Shown in pieces: positions 1-9,547 of a stretch of DNA of 64,000 nucleotides. Source of the DNA: Desulfonatronum thiodismutans (GTDB taxonomy: Bacteria > Desulfobacterota > Desulfovibrionia > Desulfovibrionales > Desulfonatronaceae). Positions within the stretch are counted from its first letter, which is position 1. Each line of letters opens with the position of its first letter. Position numbers and translations under genes: made by a program. Where the stretch lies: contig NZ_JPIK01000005.1 of the NCBI RefSeq assembly GCF_000717475.1, positions 95,688 through 159,687 on the forward strand, read 5' to 3'. A model generated the notes under the pieces. The model was not told the DNA's origin and searched no databases. It saw only the letters and a list, made by a program, of their open reading frames with translations.

Positions 1-171
1 CATCTGGAAGATCGGGGCTTGGTGATTCATTTTGATCTGAGCGACTGGCGCGGGCATCGTGCAATTATGAATCAGGTTTGGGAAGATTTGCGCTCTCGTG
101 GAGAGCTGAACAATATTGAACGGTTGACCGTCATGTCGGGCAAGGCCTGGGTCCTGTTGAAACAGCCCTGA
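1..171 (+). CDS. ftsQ: Cell division protein FtsQ, C-terminal fragment
   Basis: An open frame runs from base 1 to a TGA at 169-171 and encodes the last 56 residues of a protein (starting HLEDRGLVIHFD, ending VLLKQP). The 5' part lies outside the window. The fragment ends 22 bases before ftsA. The pattern of a short hydrophobic strand, a charged linker and a final strand with the sequence KAWVLLK fits the C-terminal end of FtsQ/DivIB. FtsQ is a single-pass inner-membrane divisome protein that links FtsA/FtsZ-stage assembly to septal peptidoglycan synthesis. The identification depends mainly on position directly before ftsA-ftsZ, because so little of the protein is seen. Confidence 0.7.
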   Translation, partial: HLEDRGLVIHFDLSDWRGHRAIMNQVWEDLRSRGELNNIERLTVMSGKAWVLLKQP

Positions 172-193
172 CAGCGAAATCGAGGAGCGGAAA

Positions 194-1435
194 ATGGCGA
201 AAAAATCATCATCCAAATCCGATCTGATCGTCGGGCTGGACATCGGAACCACCAAGATCTGCACCGTGGTAGGAGAGGCCACGCCCAACGGCGTGGACGT
301 GGTGGGCATCGGCACGGCTCCGTCCTCGGGCCTGCGCAAAGGCGTGGTGGTGAATATCGAGCAGACCGTGCAGTGCATCAAAAAGGCTCTGGAAGAGGCC
401 GAACTGATGGCCGGCTGCGAGATCCGTTCGGTGTATTCCGGCATCGCCGGCAGCCACATCAAGGGCTTCAACAGCCACGGCGTAATCGCGGTCAAGGGCG
501 GAGAAGTGACGCCCAAGGACGTGGAGCGGGTCATCGACGCGGCCAAAGCCGTAGCCATTCCCCTGGACCGCGAGGTGATCCACATCCTGCCCCAGGAGTT
601 CATCGTCGACGAACAAAACGGTATCGCCGACCCCATCGGGATGGCCGGGGTGCGGCTGGAGGTCAAGGTGCACATCGTGACCGGAGCCGTGAGCAGCGCC
701 CAGAACATCATTCGTTCCTGCCATCGGGCCGGCCTGGACGTGGCGGACATCGTCCTGCAGTCCCTGGCATCCACCGAGGCCGTGTTGACTCCGGAGGAGC
801 GAGAAATCGGCGTGGCCCTGGTGGATATCGGTGGAGGGACCACGGACGTGGCGATTTTCTCCAACAATTCCATTAAATATACATCGGTCCTGGCTTTGGG
901 CGGCAGCAACCTGACCAACGACATCGCCTTCGGCCTGCGCACGCCGATGCTGGCCGCGGAAAAAATCAAGATAAAATACGGCTGCGCCCTGACGGACATC
1001 GTGCAAAAGGACGAGATCATCGACGTGCCCAGCGTGGGCGGTCGTGAGGCCCGGCGGGTTTCCCGACGGGTGCTGGCGGAGATCTGCGAGCCGCGGATGG
1101 AGGAAATTCTAGCCCTGGTGGAACAGGATCTGAACCAGTCCGGGTGCAAAAATCTGATTGGAGCCGGAATCGTCCTGACCGGAGGATCAGCTTTGCTGGA
1201 TGGGATGTCTGAGCTGGGCGAGCAGATTTTCAACCTGCCCACCCGCGTCGGCTATCCGCGGGAAGTGGGCGGGTTGAAGGACGTGGTGATGAACCCGATG
1301 TATTCCACCGCCGTGGGGCTGCTGATGTACGGGGCACGCAAGGAAGGACTGGATCAGCGGTTCCGGATTCGGGACACCCATATTTTCAACCGTATCCTGA
1401 ACCGGATGCGCAAGTGGTTTTCGGATGTTTCCTGA
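194..1435 (+). CDS. ftsA: Cell division protein FtsA
   Basis: This 413-residue actin-fold ATPase tethers FtsZ to the inner membrane and recruits later division proteins. The N terminus has the phosphate-1 motif of the actin superfamily (GLDIGTTKI, about residues 15-23). The phosphate-2 motif is visible as DIGGGTTDVAIF near residue 212 and the adenosine motif as GGSALLDG near residue 330. The last 15 residues (ILNRMRKWFSDVS region) form the amphipathic membrane-targeting helix typical of FtsA. Length is normal for the family. The ATG at 194 follows a GAGGAGCGG ribosome-binding site. The gene lies between ftsQ and ftsZ and is probably co-transcribed with both. Confidence 0.97.
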   Translation: MAKKSSSKSDLIVGLDIGTTKICTVVGEATPNGVDVVGIGTAPSSGLRKGVVVNIEQTVQCIKKALEEAELMAGCEIRSVYSGIAGSHIKGFNSHGVIAVKGGEVTPKDVERVIDAAKAVAIPLDREVIHILPQEFIVDEQNGIADPIGMAGVRLEVKVHIVTGAVSSAQNIIRSCHRAGLDVADIVLQSLASTEAVLTPEEREIGVALVDIGGGTTDVAIFSNNSIKYTSVLALGGSNLTNDIAFGLRTPMLAAEKIKIKYGCALTDIVQKDEIIDVPSVGGREARRVSRRVLAEICEPRMEEILALVEQDLNQSGCKNLIGAGIVLTGGSALLDGMSELGEQIFNLPTRVGYPREVGGLKDVVMNPMYSTAVGLLMYGARKEGLDQRFRIRDTHIFNRILNRMRKWFSDVS

Positions 1436-1453
1436 GTGGAACGCGGGATGATA

Positions 1454-1474
1454 AAATTTGAAATTTGAAATTTG
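1454..1474. repeat. Heptamer tandem repeat (AAATTTG)3
   Basis: Three perfect head-to-tail copies of the 7-mer AAATTTG lie in the 191-base gap between ftsA and ftsZ, 19 bases after the ftsA stop. The AT-rich patch contrasts with the GC-rich flanks. The rest of the gap up to the ftsZ ribosome-binding site shows no ORF and no clear hairpin terminator. Confidence 0.85.
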
Positions 1475-1626
1475 AGATTCACCGAGTGTGCGCGGTGATG
1501 CCTCGTCGGAACGCTGAGCGACGGAGATGAGTGAGAAGGGCGATAACGGAGCGGACGGGGAAATCGCCCAAGGATATGGAACAACATTTTTTGACCATCA
1601 GGTAAGCGAACAGGGAGGAGAAGCGT

Positions 1627-2922
1627 ATGCAGTTCATGGAACTTGAGAACGACATCAATGCAATGATCAAGGTCGTCGGGGTCGGCGGCGGGGGCAGCAA
1701 CGCCGTGAACAACATGATTTGTTCTTCTTTGAAGGGCGTCACGTTCATCGCGGCCAATACGGACGTACAGGCCTTGAACAGATCTCGGGCTGAATTCAAG
1801 ATTCAATTGGGCGAGAAGCTGACCAAGGGGCTGGGAGCCGGGGCGAATCCGGACATTGGTCGCGAGGCGGCTCTGGAAAGCGTGGACGAAATCCGCAAGA
1901 TTCTGGAGCCGGCGGACATGGTCTTCGTCACCGCGGGCATGGGCGGCGGTACCGGCACCGGCGCGGCCCCGGTCATCGCCCAGGTGGCCCGGGAAATGGG
2001 CGCCTTGACCGTGGCCGTGGTGTCCAAGCCGTTCTATTTCGAGGGCAAGAAACGATTGCTTCAGGCCGAGAAAGGGGCCGCGGCCCTGGCCGACGCCGTG
2101 GATACGATCATCACCATTCCCAACGATCGGCTGCTCTCCCTGGCTGCCCAAAAGGCCGCCTTCCTGGACATGCTCAAGAAGGCCGACGAGGTGCTGTTCT
2201 ACGCGGTCAAAGGTATTTCGGACCTGATCATGGTCCCTGGGCTGATCAATCTGGACTTCGCGGACGTCAAGGCGGTCATGTCCGAGATGGGGCTGGCCAT
2301 GATGGGCACGGGCATCGCCAAGGGCGAGGGCCGGGCTCGGGAGGCCGCTCTGAAGGCCATCAACAGTCCGCTGCTGGAGGACGTGAGCATTGACGGAGCC
2401 AAGGGCGTGCTGCTGAACATCACCTGCGCTCCGGATATGACCATTGATGAAGTTAGCGAGGCGGCCAGCATCATTCATGAGGCGGCCCACGACGACGCCA
2501 AGATTTTCTTCGGCACCGTGTTTGACGAGGATGCCGGCGACGAGATGCGGATCACAGTGATCGCCACGGGCATCGGCACGAACGCCGCTACTGTCGGGCG
2601 AGGCGAGGATTCGTCCCGAGTGATTGATCTGGGCGGGGTGCGCAACAACGCGGGCAACTCCGGCAATATCGTCCGACGTCCGTACGTTCCTTCCAGCGCT
2701 GAGGATCGCAGCATCCCGGCCTATCTGCGCAAGGGACTACGCAGTGAACACGGTCAACTCAACCAAGGACAATCTCAGGGTCCTTCCAGAGGATTGGCCC
2801 AGCCCCATACTCAAGCGCCGAACAGGATGCTTCGTGTGGCCTCCGGCGGGGGGGGAGAGGATTTCGTCTTTGATGAAGAGGAGTTCGAGATTCCGTCCTT
2901 TCTGCGCAAGCAGGCGGATTGA
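1627..2922 (+). CDS. ftsZ: Cell division protein FtsZ
   Basis: FtsZ is the tubulin-like GTPase that polymerises into the Z ring at mid-cell. The protein has 431 residues. The N-terminal nucleotide-binding loop is [15 protein letters not shown] (about residues 17-31). The tubulin signature [10 protein letters not shown] is near residue 105. The T7-loop region ([15 protein letters not shown]) that completes GTP hydrolysis in the neighbouring subunit is near residue 208. A variable glycine/glutamine-rich linker follows, and then a C-terminal conserved peptide (EIPSFLRKQ) that binds FtsA. The ATG is preceded by AGGGAGGAG with good spacing. A run of eight G bases (2848-2855) occurs in the linker, coding for glycines. 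Confidence 0.98.
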   Translation: MQFMELENDINAMIKVVGVGGGGSNAVNNMICSSLKGVTFIAANTDVQALNRSRAEFKIQLGEKLTKGLGAGANPDIGREAALESVDEIRKILEPADMVFVTAGMGGGTGTGAAPVIAQVAREMGALTVAVVSKPFYFEGKKRLLQAEKGAAALADAVDTIITIPNDRLLSLAAQKAAFLDMLKKADEVLFYAVKGISDLIMVPGLINLDFADVKAVMSEMGLAMMGTGIAKGEGRAREAALKAINSPLLEDVSIDGAKGVLLNITCAPDMTIDEVSEAASIIHEAAHDDAKIFFGTVFDEDAGDEMRITVIATGIGTNAATVGRGEDSSRVIDLGGVRNNAGNSGNIVRRPYVPSSAEDRSIPAYLRKGLRSEHGQLNQGQSQGPSRGLAQPHTQAPNRMLRVASGGGGEDFVFDEEEFEIPSFLRKQAD

Positions 2923-3022
2923 TTCAGTTCGCGGAGTTTCAAAGCCTGACCTCGACAATCAAGTGGACCATGGCCGGTGCGTCGTCGGTGTGCGTACCGC
3001 CACAACAACGCCGGAGTAACGG

Positions 3023-4726
3023 GTGAAACGCGGTCGCCGTCCCCCCGGCTCGCGGGCCACTCCAGAGCAGGAATGGGGCGGTCGCCTGCCCATTGCCCTG
3101 GTCTTTCCCCAGAAGCCCGCTTTGGCCTATTCCAGCCTGGGATGGCAGGCGGTGTTGGAGCTGTTGCGGTCTCGTCCGACGTTGGCAGTGGAGCCGGTGT
3201 TCTGGGACCCGGACCGGTTCGAGTTGGTCCGGCCCTTTGGAAAACGCGGACTGGGCGCCTTTGGCATCGTGGCTTTCAGCCTGACCTACGAGTTCGATTA
3301 CCTCCATTTGTTCCGTATCCTGACGGCATCCGGGATCGCCCCCGACGCCGTGCGACGCCCCTCCTGGCCACTGGTCATGGCCGGAGGGGCGCTCGCGTTT
3401 ATGAACCCCGCCCCCATCGCTCCCAGCGTGGATCTGTTCTGGGTGGGGGAGGCCGAGGCCGGTCTGGCCGACTGTTTGGAGGTCTTGGCTGAAGCGTATG
3501 TCCGTAACGGCTCCCGTGACGAGGCTCTGGACTTGGTCGGGGCCATGCCTGGGGTCTACGTTCCCGGAAAAAGCAGGTCGCCCGTACGTCGAGCCATGCA
3601 CCTGCATTCCTCACCCCTGGGCGGACTGGAAGCCCCGGTCAGCTCCAGTTTCATCACCCCGGACGCCGTGTTCCGGGACACCCTGCTACTGGAAGTCAAC
3701 CGGGGCTGTCCGCACGGTTGCCGGTTCTGCGCCGCGGGATACGTGTACCGTCCGCCCAGACTTGCTTCCCTGGACGACCTCCAGGAAATCGTGCTGCGTA
3801 AACAGCCGCGTAAAGTGGGGCTGGTGGGCACGGCCTTGACGGACTGGCCGTACTTGGAACGTTTTCTTACCTGGCTGGGCGAGCGAAAGGTCGACGTCTC
3901 CTTGTCCTCCTTGCGGGCCGAGGGTCTAACCGAAGAGCTGCTGGACACCCTGCGCGCCCTGGGAACGCGCACGATCACCTTGGCCCTGGAAGGGGCCGGC
4001 CGGACGTTGCGGGACTCGATGAACAAGCACGTCCGTGAAGAGGCCTTTCTGCGAACCGTGGAACGGCTTTCCCGTAAAGGGTTCAATCATCTGAAAATTT
4101 ATCTGCTTGTGGGCTGGCCTGGGGAGACCGACGCGGACTGGGAAGAGTTCGGCCTGTTCCTGCGGGAAGTGGACCGGGTCCGGGTTAGTGGCGGCGGGCG
4201 AGGCAAAACCAACCTGAAGTTGATCACCCTGGGGCTGGGTTGCTTGGTGCCCAAACCCTGGACGCCTTTGCAATGGGCGGCCATGGCCGATGAACAGGCC
4301 TTCAAGGATCGAATTTCCCAAGTCCGTAAGGCGACCAAAAGCATGACCGGGGTTCAGGTCCGCTCGGACGCTCCGGGGTTGGCCAGGATTCAAGGGCTCT
4401 TGGCCCGTGGTGACGAGCGGGTTCACGAGTTGATCCGGCTTGCCGCCGACCTGAAAGGTCGTGAACTGGAGGTGTGGACCGCGGCTTTGGCACGGTGGCC
4501 GGGCGATCCGGCTTGGTATCTGGACCGGGAACGGGCGCGGGACGAGGTTTTTCCGTGGGAAGTGATCGATCCGGGGGTGGACCGGGAATACCTATGGCGG
4601 GAATGGGAAAAGGCCGGGACGCGACGCATGTCGCCGCCCTGCCCCATGGATTTCGCCCCGGACGGACTTCAGGCTGGGTGCCTGAAGTGCCGCCGGTGCG
4701 GACTGCAAAAAAGGCTTCAGACCTGA
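3023..4726 (+). CDS. Radical SAM protein with cobalamin-binding-like N terminus
   Basis: This 567-residue protein is a predicted radical S-adenosylmethionine enzyme of unknown substrate. The cluster-binding motif CPHGCRFC (CX3CX2C) is near residue 229, within NRGCPHGCRFC. The first 200 residues resemble the Rossmann-like B12-binding domain often found before such cores, including a VMAGGALAF stretch and GEAEAGL. A TIM-barrel half follows (SLSSLRAEGL, LALEGAG, LVGWPGE). The C terminus carries a cysteine cluster (CPMDF, then GCLKCRRCG) that could bind an extra metal or cluster. The GTG start at 3023 has only a weak GGAG upstream, so a later start is possible. The last bases overlap a terminator that serves fmdB on the other strand. 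Confidence 0.85.
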   Translation: MKRGRRPPGSRATPEQEWGGRLPIALVFPQKPALAYSSLGWQAVLELLRSRPTLAVEPVFWDPDRFELVRPFGKRGLGAFGIVAFSLTYEFDYLHLFRILTASGIAPDAVRRPSWPLVMAGGALAFMNPAPIAPSVDLFWVGEAEAGLADCLEVLAEAYVRNGSRDEALDLVGAMPGVYVPGKSRSPVRRAMHLHSSPLGGLEAPVSSSFITPDAVFRDTLLLEVNRGCPHGCRFCAAGYVYRPPRLASLDDLQEIVLRKQPRKVGLVGTALTDWPYLERFLTWLGERKVDVSLSSLRAEGLTEELLDTLRALGTRTITLALEGAGRTLRDSMNKHVREEAFLRTVERLSRKGFNHLKIYLLVGWPGETDADWEEFGLFLREVDRVRVSGGGRGKTNLKLITLGLGCLVPKPWTPLQWAAMADEQAFKDRISQVRKATKSMTGVQVRSDAPGLARIQGLLARGDERVHELIRLAADLKGRELEVWTAALARWPGDPAWYLDRERARDEVFPWEVIDPGVDREYLWREWEKAGTRRMSPPCPMDFAPDGLQAGCLKCRRCGLQKRLQT

Positions 4727-4730
4727 AGCC
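4707..4730 (-). terminator. Rho-independent terminator of fmdB, inside the radical SAM stop
   Basis: Read on the minus strand, an 8-bp perfect stem (GGCTTCAG / CTGAAGCC, 4713-4720 with 4723-4730) is followed at once by six T residues (4712-4707). It lies 12 bases after the fmdB stop. The same bases carry the final codons and TGA of the convergent radical SAM gene. Confidence 0.75.
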
Positions 4731-4742
4731 AGACTACACGCC

Positions 4743-4964
4743 TCAGGAAAAGCCTCTTCCCGGAGCGCATCCGGAGCTCGGAGCAAAACTGGAGGGCGAG
4801 GTTTCAACGAAGGGTCCGGACGTGGATGCACGGCAGACGGACATGACTTTCACGGCTTGTCCCGAGCCACACTTCGGGCAGAACTTGGTTTCCTGGTCCG
4901 AAAGCCGGGCCAGTTCCTCGAAAACATGGTTGCACTGGGGACAGGCGTATTCGAAAATGGGCAT
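4743..4964 (-). CDS. FmdB-family zinc ribbon protein
   Basis: This small protein of 73 residues starts with MPIFEYACPQCNHVFEEL, the hallmark of the FmdB/CxxC_CXXC_SSSS regulatory-type zinc ribbon. A second pair, CPKCGSG, completes the four-cysteine zinc site at about residues 8, 11, 29 and 32. The C-terminal half is serine/proline rich and ends CAPGRGFS. Members are widespread and often sit beside formamidase or amidase genes, but most have no proven role. This copy is transcribed against its neighbours and has its own terminator. The upstream gap (4965-5103) must hold its promoter and that of the divergent glycosyltransferase gene. Confidence 0.9.
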   Translation of the reverse strand: MPIFEYACPQCNHVFEELARLSDQETKFCPKCGSGQAVKVMSVCRASTSGPFVETSPSSFAPSSGCAPGRGFS

Positions 4965-5103
4965 GGGCGTGCTCCTTGGGATTAAGAGTGACGGTAGATC
5001 GAGGCAGCGGTGCGCCCCGGCCCAGGTTGTTTACTTTGCAGGTTCGAATATTTCAACTTCCATGAACGCCCAAAGGATGATCCAACGTTGACGAGGTCGT
5101 GGC

Positions 5104-6744
5104 ATGCGTCTTTGCGTCATTAATTGCTCGCTTCAAAAAGAGTTCCAATCCTTGGGACATACGGTTCTGGGGCTGCACCCCAAGCCTGGGATTCACGATC
5201 TGCCCCGCCTGCTGGAAGAGCATCGCTTCGAGCCGGACGTGGTGATTCAACAGGAAAGCCTTGGCCCGCGGGTGCTTCTGAAGGGCCTGGGGAAGGTTTC
5301 CGGGCTCAAGGTCTTCTGGTCCATTGACACGCATTTGAATGTTTTCTGGCAGATGGAGTACGTCCGTCTGTTCGATTTGGTCTGCTCCACGCAACGGAAC
5401 TGGAGCGATTCTCTGCAAAAGCTGACCAACGTCCCGGCATTCTGGCTGCCATGGTTTGGACGTCGCCTGTCTTGGAAGGGGTGGAGTCAGCGGCAGCGTG
5501 CGGTCTGTTTCGTGGGCCGGGTGACCGAGCATCGTCCTTCCCGGAAACGATTCGTCGATTTTTTGCGCCGCGAGTTCCAAATGGAACTAATCCAGGACGT
5601 CTCTTTTCAACAGATGCTGGAGGTCTACCAGGAAACGCAATTGGCGCCTAACGAGTCCATTTTCGGGGAAATCAATTTCCGGTTGTTCGAGGCCGCGTCC
5701 TGCGGATGCCTCGTGCTCAATCCTTCCGGGATTCCAGGGCTGGAAGAAACCTTTGCACCGGACAGAGAAATCGGGGTATTCAGCCACGCCCTGGAACTCA
5801 AGTCCAAGATCAACCATTACTCTCGTAATGAACGTTTGGCTGAACAAACAGCCAAGGCGGCCTGGGCCAGGATCCAGGAAGAGCATCTGGCGATCCATCG
5901 CGCGCAAAAGCTGCTTGAGACCGCAACCCAAGCCCCGGCCAGATCATCGACGTTGTCCGAACCTCCCGCTCTGCCGTGGGCATTGACGCTGTATCGCCTG
6001 TGGCAGGCTCGGCGGGCGCCCCTGGGCGAGGAAGGCTTGCGTCACCTGTTGCTTGATCTGCCCGAGTCTCCACGCAAGCGAGAGGCTTTGTTGGGTTTCT
6101 GGTTGGGGACGTACCAACGGGGTTTGGTCCTTCACGACCTCAGGGCGCTACTCCAGCCCGACCTGCCTTTTGAAAATGACCTGGCACTCGCTCGGACAGC
6201 TTCCCTGGCGGCCTTGCATCTGGGAGAACTCGCCTTGGCCAAGGCTTTCTGGATGCGCCATCAAAAGCTTTCCGGGCGTTCTCCCAGACCCCCCCTGAGT
6301 CCGCTGGATATGTATTGTTCCTGGGCCGGAACGTTTCAGCGACAGAACCTGCTGTCTCGGCCCGGGCTGCCTTTTGACCACGAGCGCCATCTTCCCGAAT
6401 CCGCCCTGGAATGTCTGATCCTGGCCCATCGTCTGGATTCCCGGAACATGACCGTTTGCCGGTCCATGGACGCATTGCTGGATAAGCAACCGGGCTTTGA
6501 ACCGCTGCGGCTATCCTTGCTGTCCCATCTCACTCTGCATCAACCCGGTAACTGGCTGGCGGGGTTGAAACTGGGTCTGGTCAACCTCCAAGGGTTCAGG
6601 CTAGAAGAAGGTTTGGAGGAGTTGCTTCTGGCAGCTTCGAGGGCCGAACAGCACAGTGAAACGCGAAAATTCAACAACGCCCTGGCCACGGCCGACCCGG
6701 ACGGCTCGATCCGCGCGGCCCTGGGTATTCAACCCGGTGCATAG
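5104..6744 (+). CDS. CgeB-like GT-B glycosyltransferase with C-terminal helical repeats
   Basis: The product has 546 residues. The first 300 resemble CgeB/DUF3880-type glycosyltransferases: an N-terminal Rossmann half (RLCVINCSLQKEFQSLGHTV), a middle part with VFWSIDTHL, and a C-terminal nucleotide-sugar half with FRLFEAASCGCLVLNPSGIPGLEETF, close to the GT-B donor-binding signature. The remaining residues are leucine- and alanine-rich helices, probably TPR-like repeats (LALARTASLAALHLGELALAKAF). No signal peptide is seen, so it should be cytoplasmic. Acceptor and sugar are unknown. It stands alone between fmdB and recN and is not near the polysaccharide locus at the far end of the window. 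In this clade such proteins sometimes modify flagellin, but nothing here proves that. Confidence 0.75.
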   Translation: MRLCVINCSLQKEFQSLGHTVLGLHPKPGIHDLPRLLEEHRFEPDVVIQQESLGPRVLLKGLGKVSGLKVFWSIDTHLNVFWQMEYVRLFDLVCSTQRNWSDSLQKLTNVPAFWLPWFGRRLSWKGWSQRQRAVCFVGRVTEHRPSRKRFVDFLRREFQMELIQDVSFQQMLEVYQETQLAPNESIFGEINFRLFEAASCGCLVLNPSGIPGLEETFAPDREIGVFSHALELKSKINHYSRNERLAEQTAKAAWARIQEEHLAIHRAQKLLETATQAPARSSTLSEPPALPWALTLYRLWQARRAPLGEEGLRHLLLDLPESPRKREALLGFWLGTYQRGLVLHDLRALLQPDLPFENDLALARTASLAALHLGELALAKAFWMRHQKLSGRSPRPPLSPLDMYCSWAGTFQRQNLLSRPGLPFDHERHLPESALECLILAHRLDSRNMTVCRSMDALLDKQPGFEPLRLSLLSHLTLHQPGNWLAGLKLGLVNLQGFRLEEGLEELLLAASRAEQHSETRKFNNALATADPDGSIRAALGIQPGA

Positions 6745-6768
6745 CGATTAATCCGATGCCTTTGTCTC

Positions 6769-8427
6769 ATGCTTGAACTGCTGCGCATTCGCAACCTCGC
6801 CCTGATCGACGATCTGGAACTTGAATTCGGTCCAGGCTTGAATGTGATCACCGGTGAAACCGGGGCTGGAAAATCTTTCATCCTCCGGGCTCTGGATTTT
6901 CTGCTTGGTGAAAAGCTGGCCGTGAACCTTGTGCGTCCGGGCCATGACAAGGCACGGGTGGAGGCGGTTTTCGTTAGCGGTGAGAATGGCTCCTGCGCCG
7001 AAACGGTGATCCGGCGCGAACTGTCAGCGCAGTCCGGTCGTTCTCGGGTCTGGGTCAACGATGAACTGGCTTCCCAGGAGAGTCTGAAACGGTTGCGTTC
7101 CAGGTTGATCCTTCACGCCAGCCAACATTCTCAGCAGCAACTCCGCTTGCCCTCCTTCCATGCCCGCCTGCTGGACCGGTTTCTGGAACAGCCGGAATTG
7201 GTCCGGGAAAAGGATCGCCGCCTGGCCGCGTTGTCCACCCTGGTGGATCGCCAACGCGAATTGGAAGAGCGCTTGCGGGATTTGCTGGAACGCAAGGATC
7301 TTCTGGAATACCAGCGCTCGGAAATCGCCAAGGTTGATCCGAATCCCGGGGAAGAAGAAAAATTGGAATCGCGCAAACAGGTCCTGCGCGACCAGGCCCA
7401 GGCCCAGCAACACGTCGATTCAGCCATAGAACTGCTTTGCACACCGGATACCGGCCTGCACGACGCCCTGGGAAAGTTGCGCAAGGCCGTACTGAATCTG
7501 GAAAGCACGGTTTCACCGCGAATTTCGGAGACGGTTTCAGGGGCTGCGGAGGTGGAGGCGGGTGAAGCGGCTCCAAAGCCGGTTTCCGAGGCCGAAGCGC
7601 TGCTTCAGTTTGGCGAGCACCTCCACGACTTGGAGCGCCGCCTGCGCGGCAGGGCCAGGACCCAGACCGCCCAGGGAGAACTGGAATCCATCGAGGCCCG
7701 GCTCTGGGACCTCTCTCAACTCAAACGCAAACTGAAACGCCCACTGGAGGAAATCGTCCGCCTCAAGGAAGAAGTGGACGCCAATTTGTCCTATCTGGAC
7801 GCTTCCGGGCTGGACCTGAAGCAATTGGAGCGCGACATCGAAAAGGCGCGAAGCGACCTGGCCGAAACCCTGGCCGCGCTGGACGCGGATCGACGACGTA
7901 CCGCTACGGACGTCGGAGGACGCTTGGGCAGAGACTTGCGGGACCTGGGCTTTTCCGAACATCTGAATATTGAATTCACCTTCGCCCCCCTGGAAATCTT
8001 TCCCGGTCTGACCGAACACCGCCCTCGCTTGCTCTGGGCCCCCAACCCCGGTCAGCCCTTCCAACCCCTGGAGGAAATTGCCTCCGGCGGCGAGCTGTCC
8101 CGCGTGCTCCTGGCGATCATCGGCCTGATGGCCGACGCTGACAATCCAACCCTGATCTTTGACGAAGTGGACGCCGGCATCGGCGGCATGACCCTGAACA
8201 AGGTCGCCGACCGCCTGCGCTCCCTGGCCTCGGTGCAGCAAGTCCTGGTGATCACCCACTGGCCACAGCTGGCGGCCCAGGGCGAGATACACTTTCAGGT
8301 CCGCAAGGAAGTCGTGGACGGGGCCACCTTTACCCGCTGCACGGTCCTGGAAGGGACAGCCAGGGAAGAGGAACTGCGGCGGATGACCGGTGGCGGATGG
8401 AGTGTTGAGGATGACCGCGGTGAATGA
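6769..8427 (+). CDS. recN: DNA repair protein RecN
   Basis: RecN is an SMC-like ATPase that acts early in double-strand break repair by holding DNA ends. The protein has 552 residues, the usual length. Walker A is GETGAGKSF near residues 30-38. Two long coiled-coil arms surround residues 150-360 (rich in E, R, L and Q). The ABC signature ASGGELSRVLLAI is near residue 445 and Walker B, TLIFDEVDAGIGG, is near residue 465. The ATG follows about 24 bases after the glycosyltransferase stop. The insertion EVEAGEAAPKPVSEAEAL in the coiled coil looks like a local lineage-specific segment. Confidence 0.96.
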   Translation: MLELLRIRNLALIDDLELEFGPGLNVITGETGAGKSFILRALDFLLGEKLAVNLVRPGHDKARVEAVFVSGENGSCAETVIRRELSAQSGRSRVWVNDELASQESLKRLRSRLILHASQHSQQQLRLPSFHARLLDRFLEQPELVREKDRRLAALSTLVDRQRELEERLRDLLERKDLLEYQRSEIAKVDPNPGEEEKLESRKQVLRDQAQAQQHVDSAIELLCTPDTGLHDALGKLRKAVLNLESTVSPRISETVSGAAEVEAGEAAPKPVSEAEALLQFGEHLHDLERRLRGRARTQTAQGELESIEARLWDLSQLKRKLKRPLEEIVRLKEEVDANLSYLDASGLDLKQLERDIEKARSDLAETLAALDADRRRTATDVGGRLGRDLRDLGFSEHLNIEFTFAPLEIFPGLTEHRPRLLWAPNPGQPFQPLEEIASGGELSRVLLAIIGLMADADNPTLIFDEVDAGIGGMTLNKVADRLRSLASVQQVLVITHWPQLAAQGEIHFQVRKEVVDGATFTRCTVLEGTAREEELRRMTGGGWSVEDDRGE

Positions 8428-8540
8428 TATGTTCCCACTGAATATTGGAAAAATGACACATAATGATGCAGACGATGCCGGGAATTTTCGAACGACTATT
8501 TTGCCGTCACGACTGAACCCTGAAGATAAGGAGAGCCCCC

Positions 8541-9500
8541 ATGCCCAACCAATTGGACCAACTCAAGGCCCATTCCATTGTTGTCGCGGACACGGGTGAT
8601 TTTGCCAGCATCAAGGAGTATCAGCCCCAGGATGCCACCACCAACCCCAGTCTGATTCTCAAGGCCGCGGGGATGAAGGAGTACGGGGATATGGTGGACG
8701 GGGTCATAGCCCAGGCACGGGGTGACGCCGGATCGACGGAGGCTTTTTTGGCTGAGGCCATGGACAAGCTGTTCGTGGCCTTTGGCGTGGAAATCCTGAA
8801 GATCGTGCCGGGGCGGGTCTCCACCGAGGTGGACGCCCGGTTGAGCTTTGACGTGCAGGGCTCGGTGGACAAGGCTAGGCGACTGATAGAGCTGTACGAG
8901 CGGGCCGGAGTGGATCGGGAGCGGGTGTTGATCAAGCTGGCCGGAACCTGGGAGGGGATCGTCGCCGCCAAGGTCCTGGCCAAGGAGGGCATCCGCTGCA
9001 ACATGACCCTGCTGTTTTCCTTTGCCCAGGCCGTGGCCTGCGCCGAGGCCGGGGTGCAGCTGATTTCCCCCTTCGTGGGCCGGATCATGGATTGGTACAA
9101 GAAGCATGAGGGTCGGGACGGATACGCCCCTCAGGACGATCCCGGCGTCCACTCCGTGACGCGGATCTACAACTACTACAAAAAACACGGCTACCCCACC
9201 GAGGTCATGGGGGCCAGCTTCCGCAACGCCGGAGAAATACTGGAGTTGGCCGGCTGCGATCTGCTGACCATCAGCCCGGACTTGCTTCGGGAGTTGCATG
9301 ACGGCCAAGGCACGCTGGAGCGCAAGCTGAGTCCCGAATCTGCGCAAAGCCTCGGGGAGGAGAAGCTGTCCCTGGATGAAAAAGCCTTCCGCTGGATGCT
9401 CAACGAGGATCAGATGGCCACGGAAAAACTCTCCGACGGCATCCGCCTGTTCGCGGCGGACGCGGTCAAGCTGGAGCGGATGATCCTGGACAAGGGCTGA
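8541..9500 (+). CDS. tal: Transaldolase (TalB type)
   Basis: Transaldolase moves a dihydroxyacetone unit between sugar phosphates in the non-oxidative pentose phosphate pathway. The protein has 319 residues, as in the TalB class. The N-terminal [13 protein letters not shown] motif and the Schiff-base lysine in [11 protein letters not shown] (near residue 132) are both present, as are [20 protein letters not shown] and the phosphate-binding SPFVGRI segment. AGGAGAG lies 8-10 bases before the ATG. The gene is separated from recN by 113 bases and converges on era. Confidence 0.96.
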   Translation: MPNQLDQLKAHSIVVADTGDFASIKEYQPQDATTNPSLILKAAGMKEYGDMVDGVIAQARGDAGSTEAFLAEAMDKLFVAFGVEILKIVPGRVSTEVDARLSFDVQGSVDKARRLIELYERAGVDRERVLIKLAGTWEGIVAAKVLAKEGIRCNMTLLFSFAQAVACAEAGVQLISPFVGRIMDWYKKHEGRDGYAPQDDPGVHSVTRIYNYYKKHGYPTEVMGASFRNAGEILELAGCDLLTISPDLLRELHDGQGTLERKLSPESAQSLGEEKLSLDEKAFRWMLNEDQMATEKLSDGIRLFAADAVKLERMILDKG

Positions 9501-9524
9501 CCTTGTAAAAAAATCGGCGACGAC

Positions 9525-9547
9525 AGGGGCGTCCGCGATACGCCCCT
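9525..9547. repeat. Inverted repeat between tal and era
   Basis: An 8-bp perfect stem (AGGGGCGT / ACGCCCCT) with a 7-base loop lies between the convergent tal and era genes and touches the era stop codon. Read on the minus strand, a run of seven T follows only after about 18 bases (9515-9509), so it is a poor intrinsic terminator. The sequence resembles short REP-like palindromes seen between genes in many proteobacteria. Confidence 0.45.
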
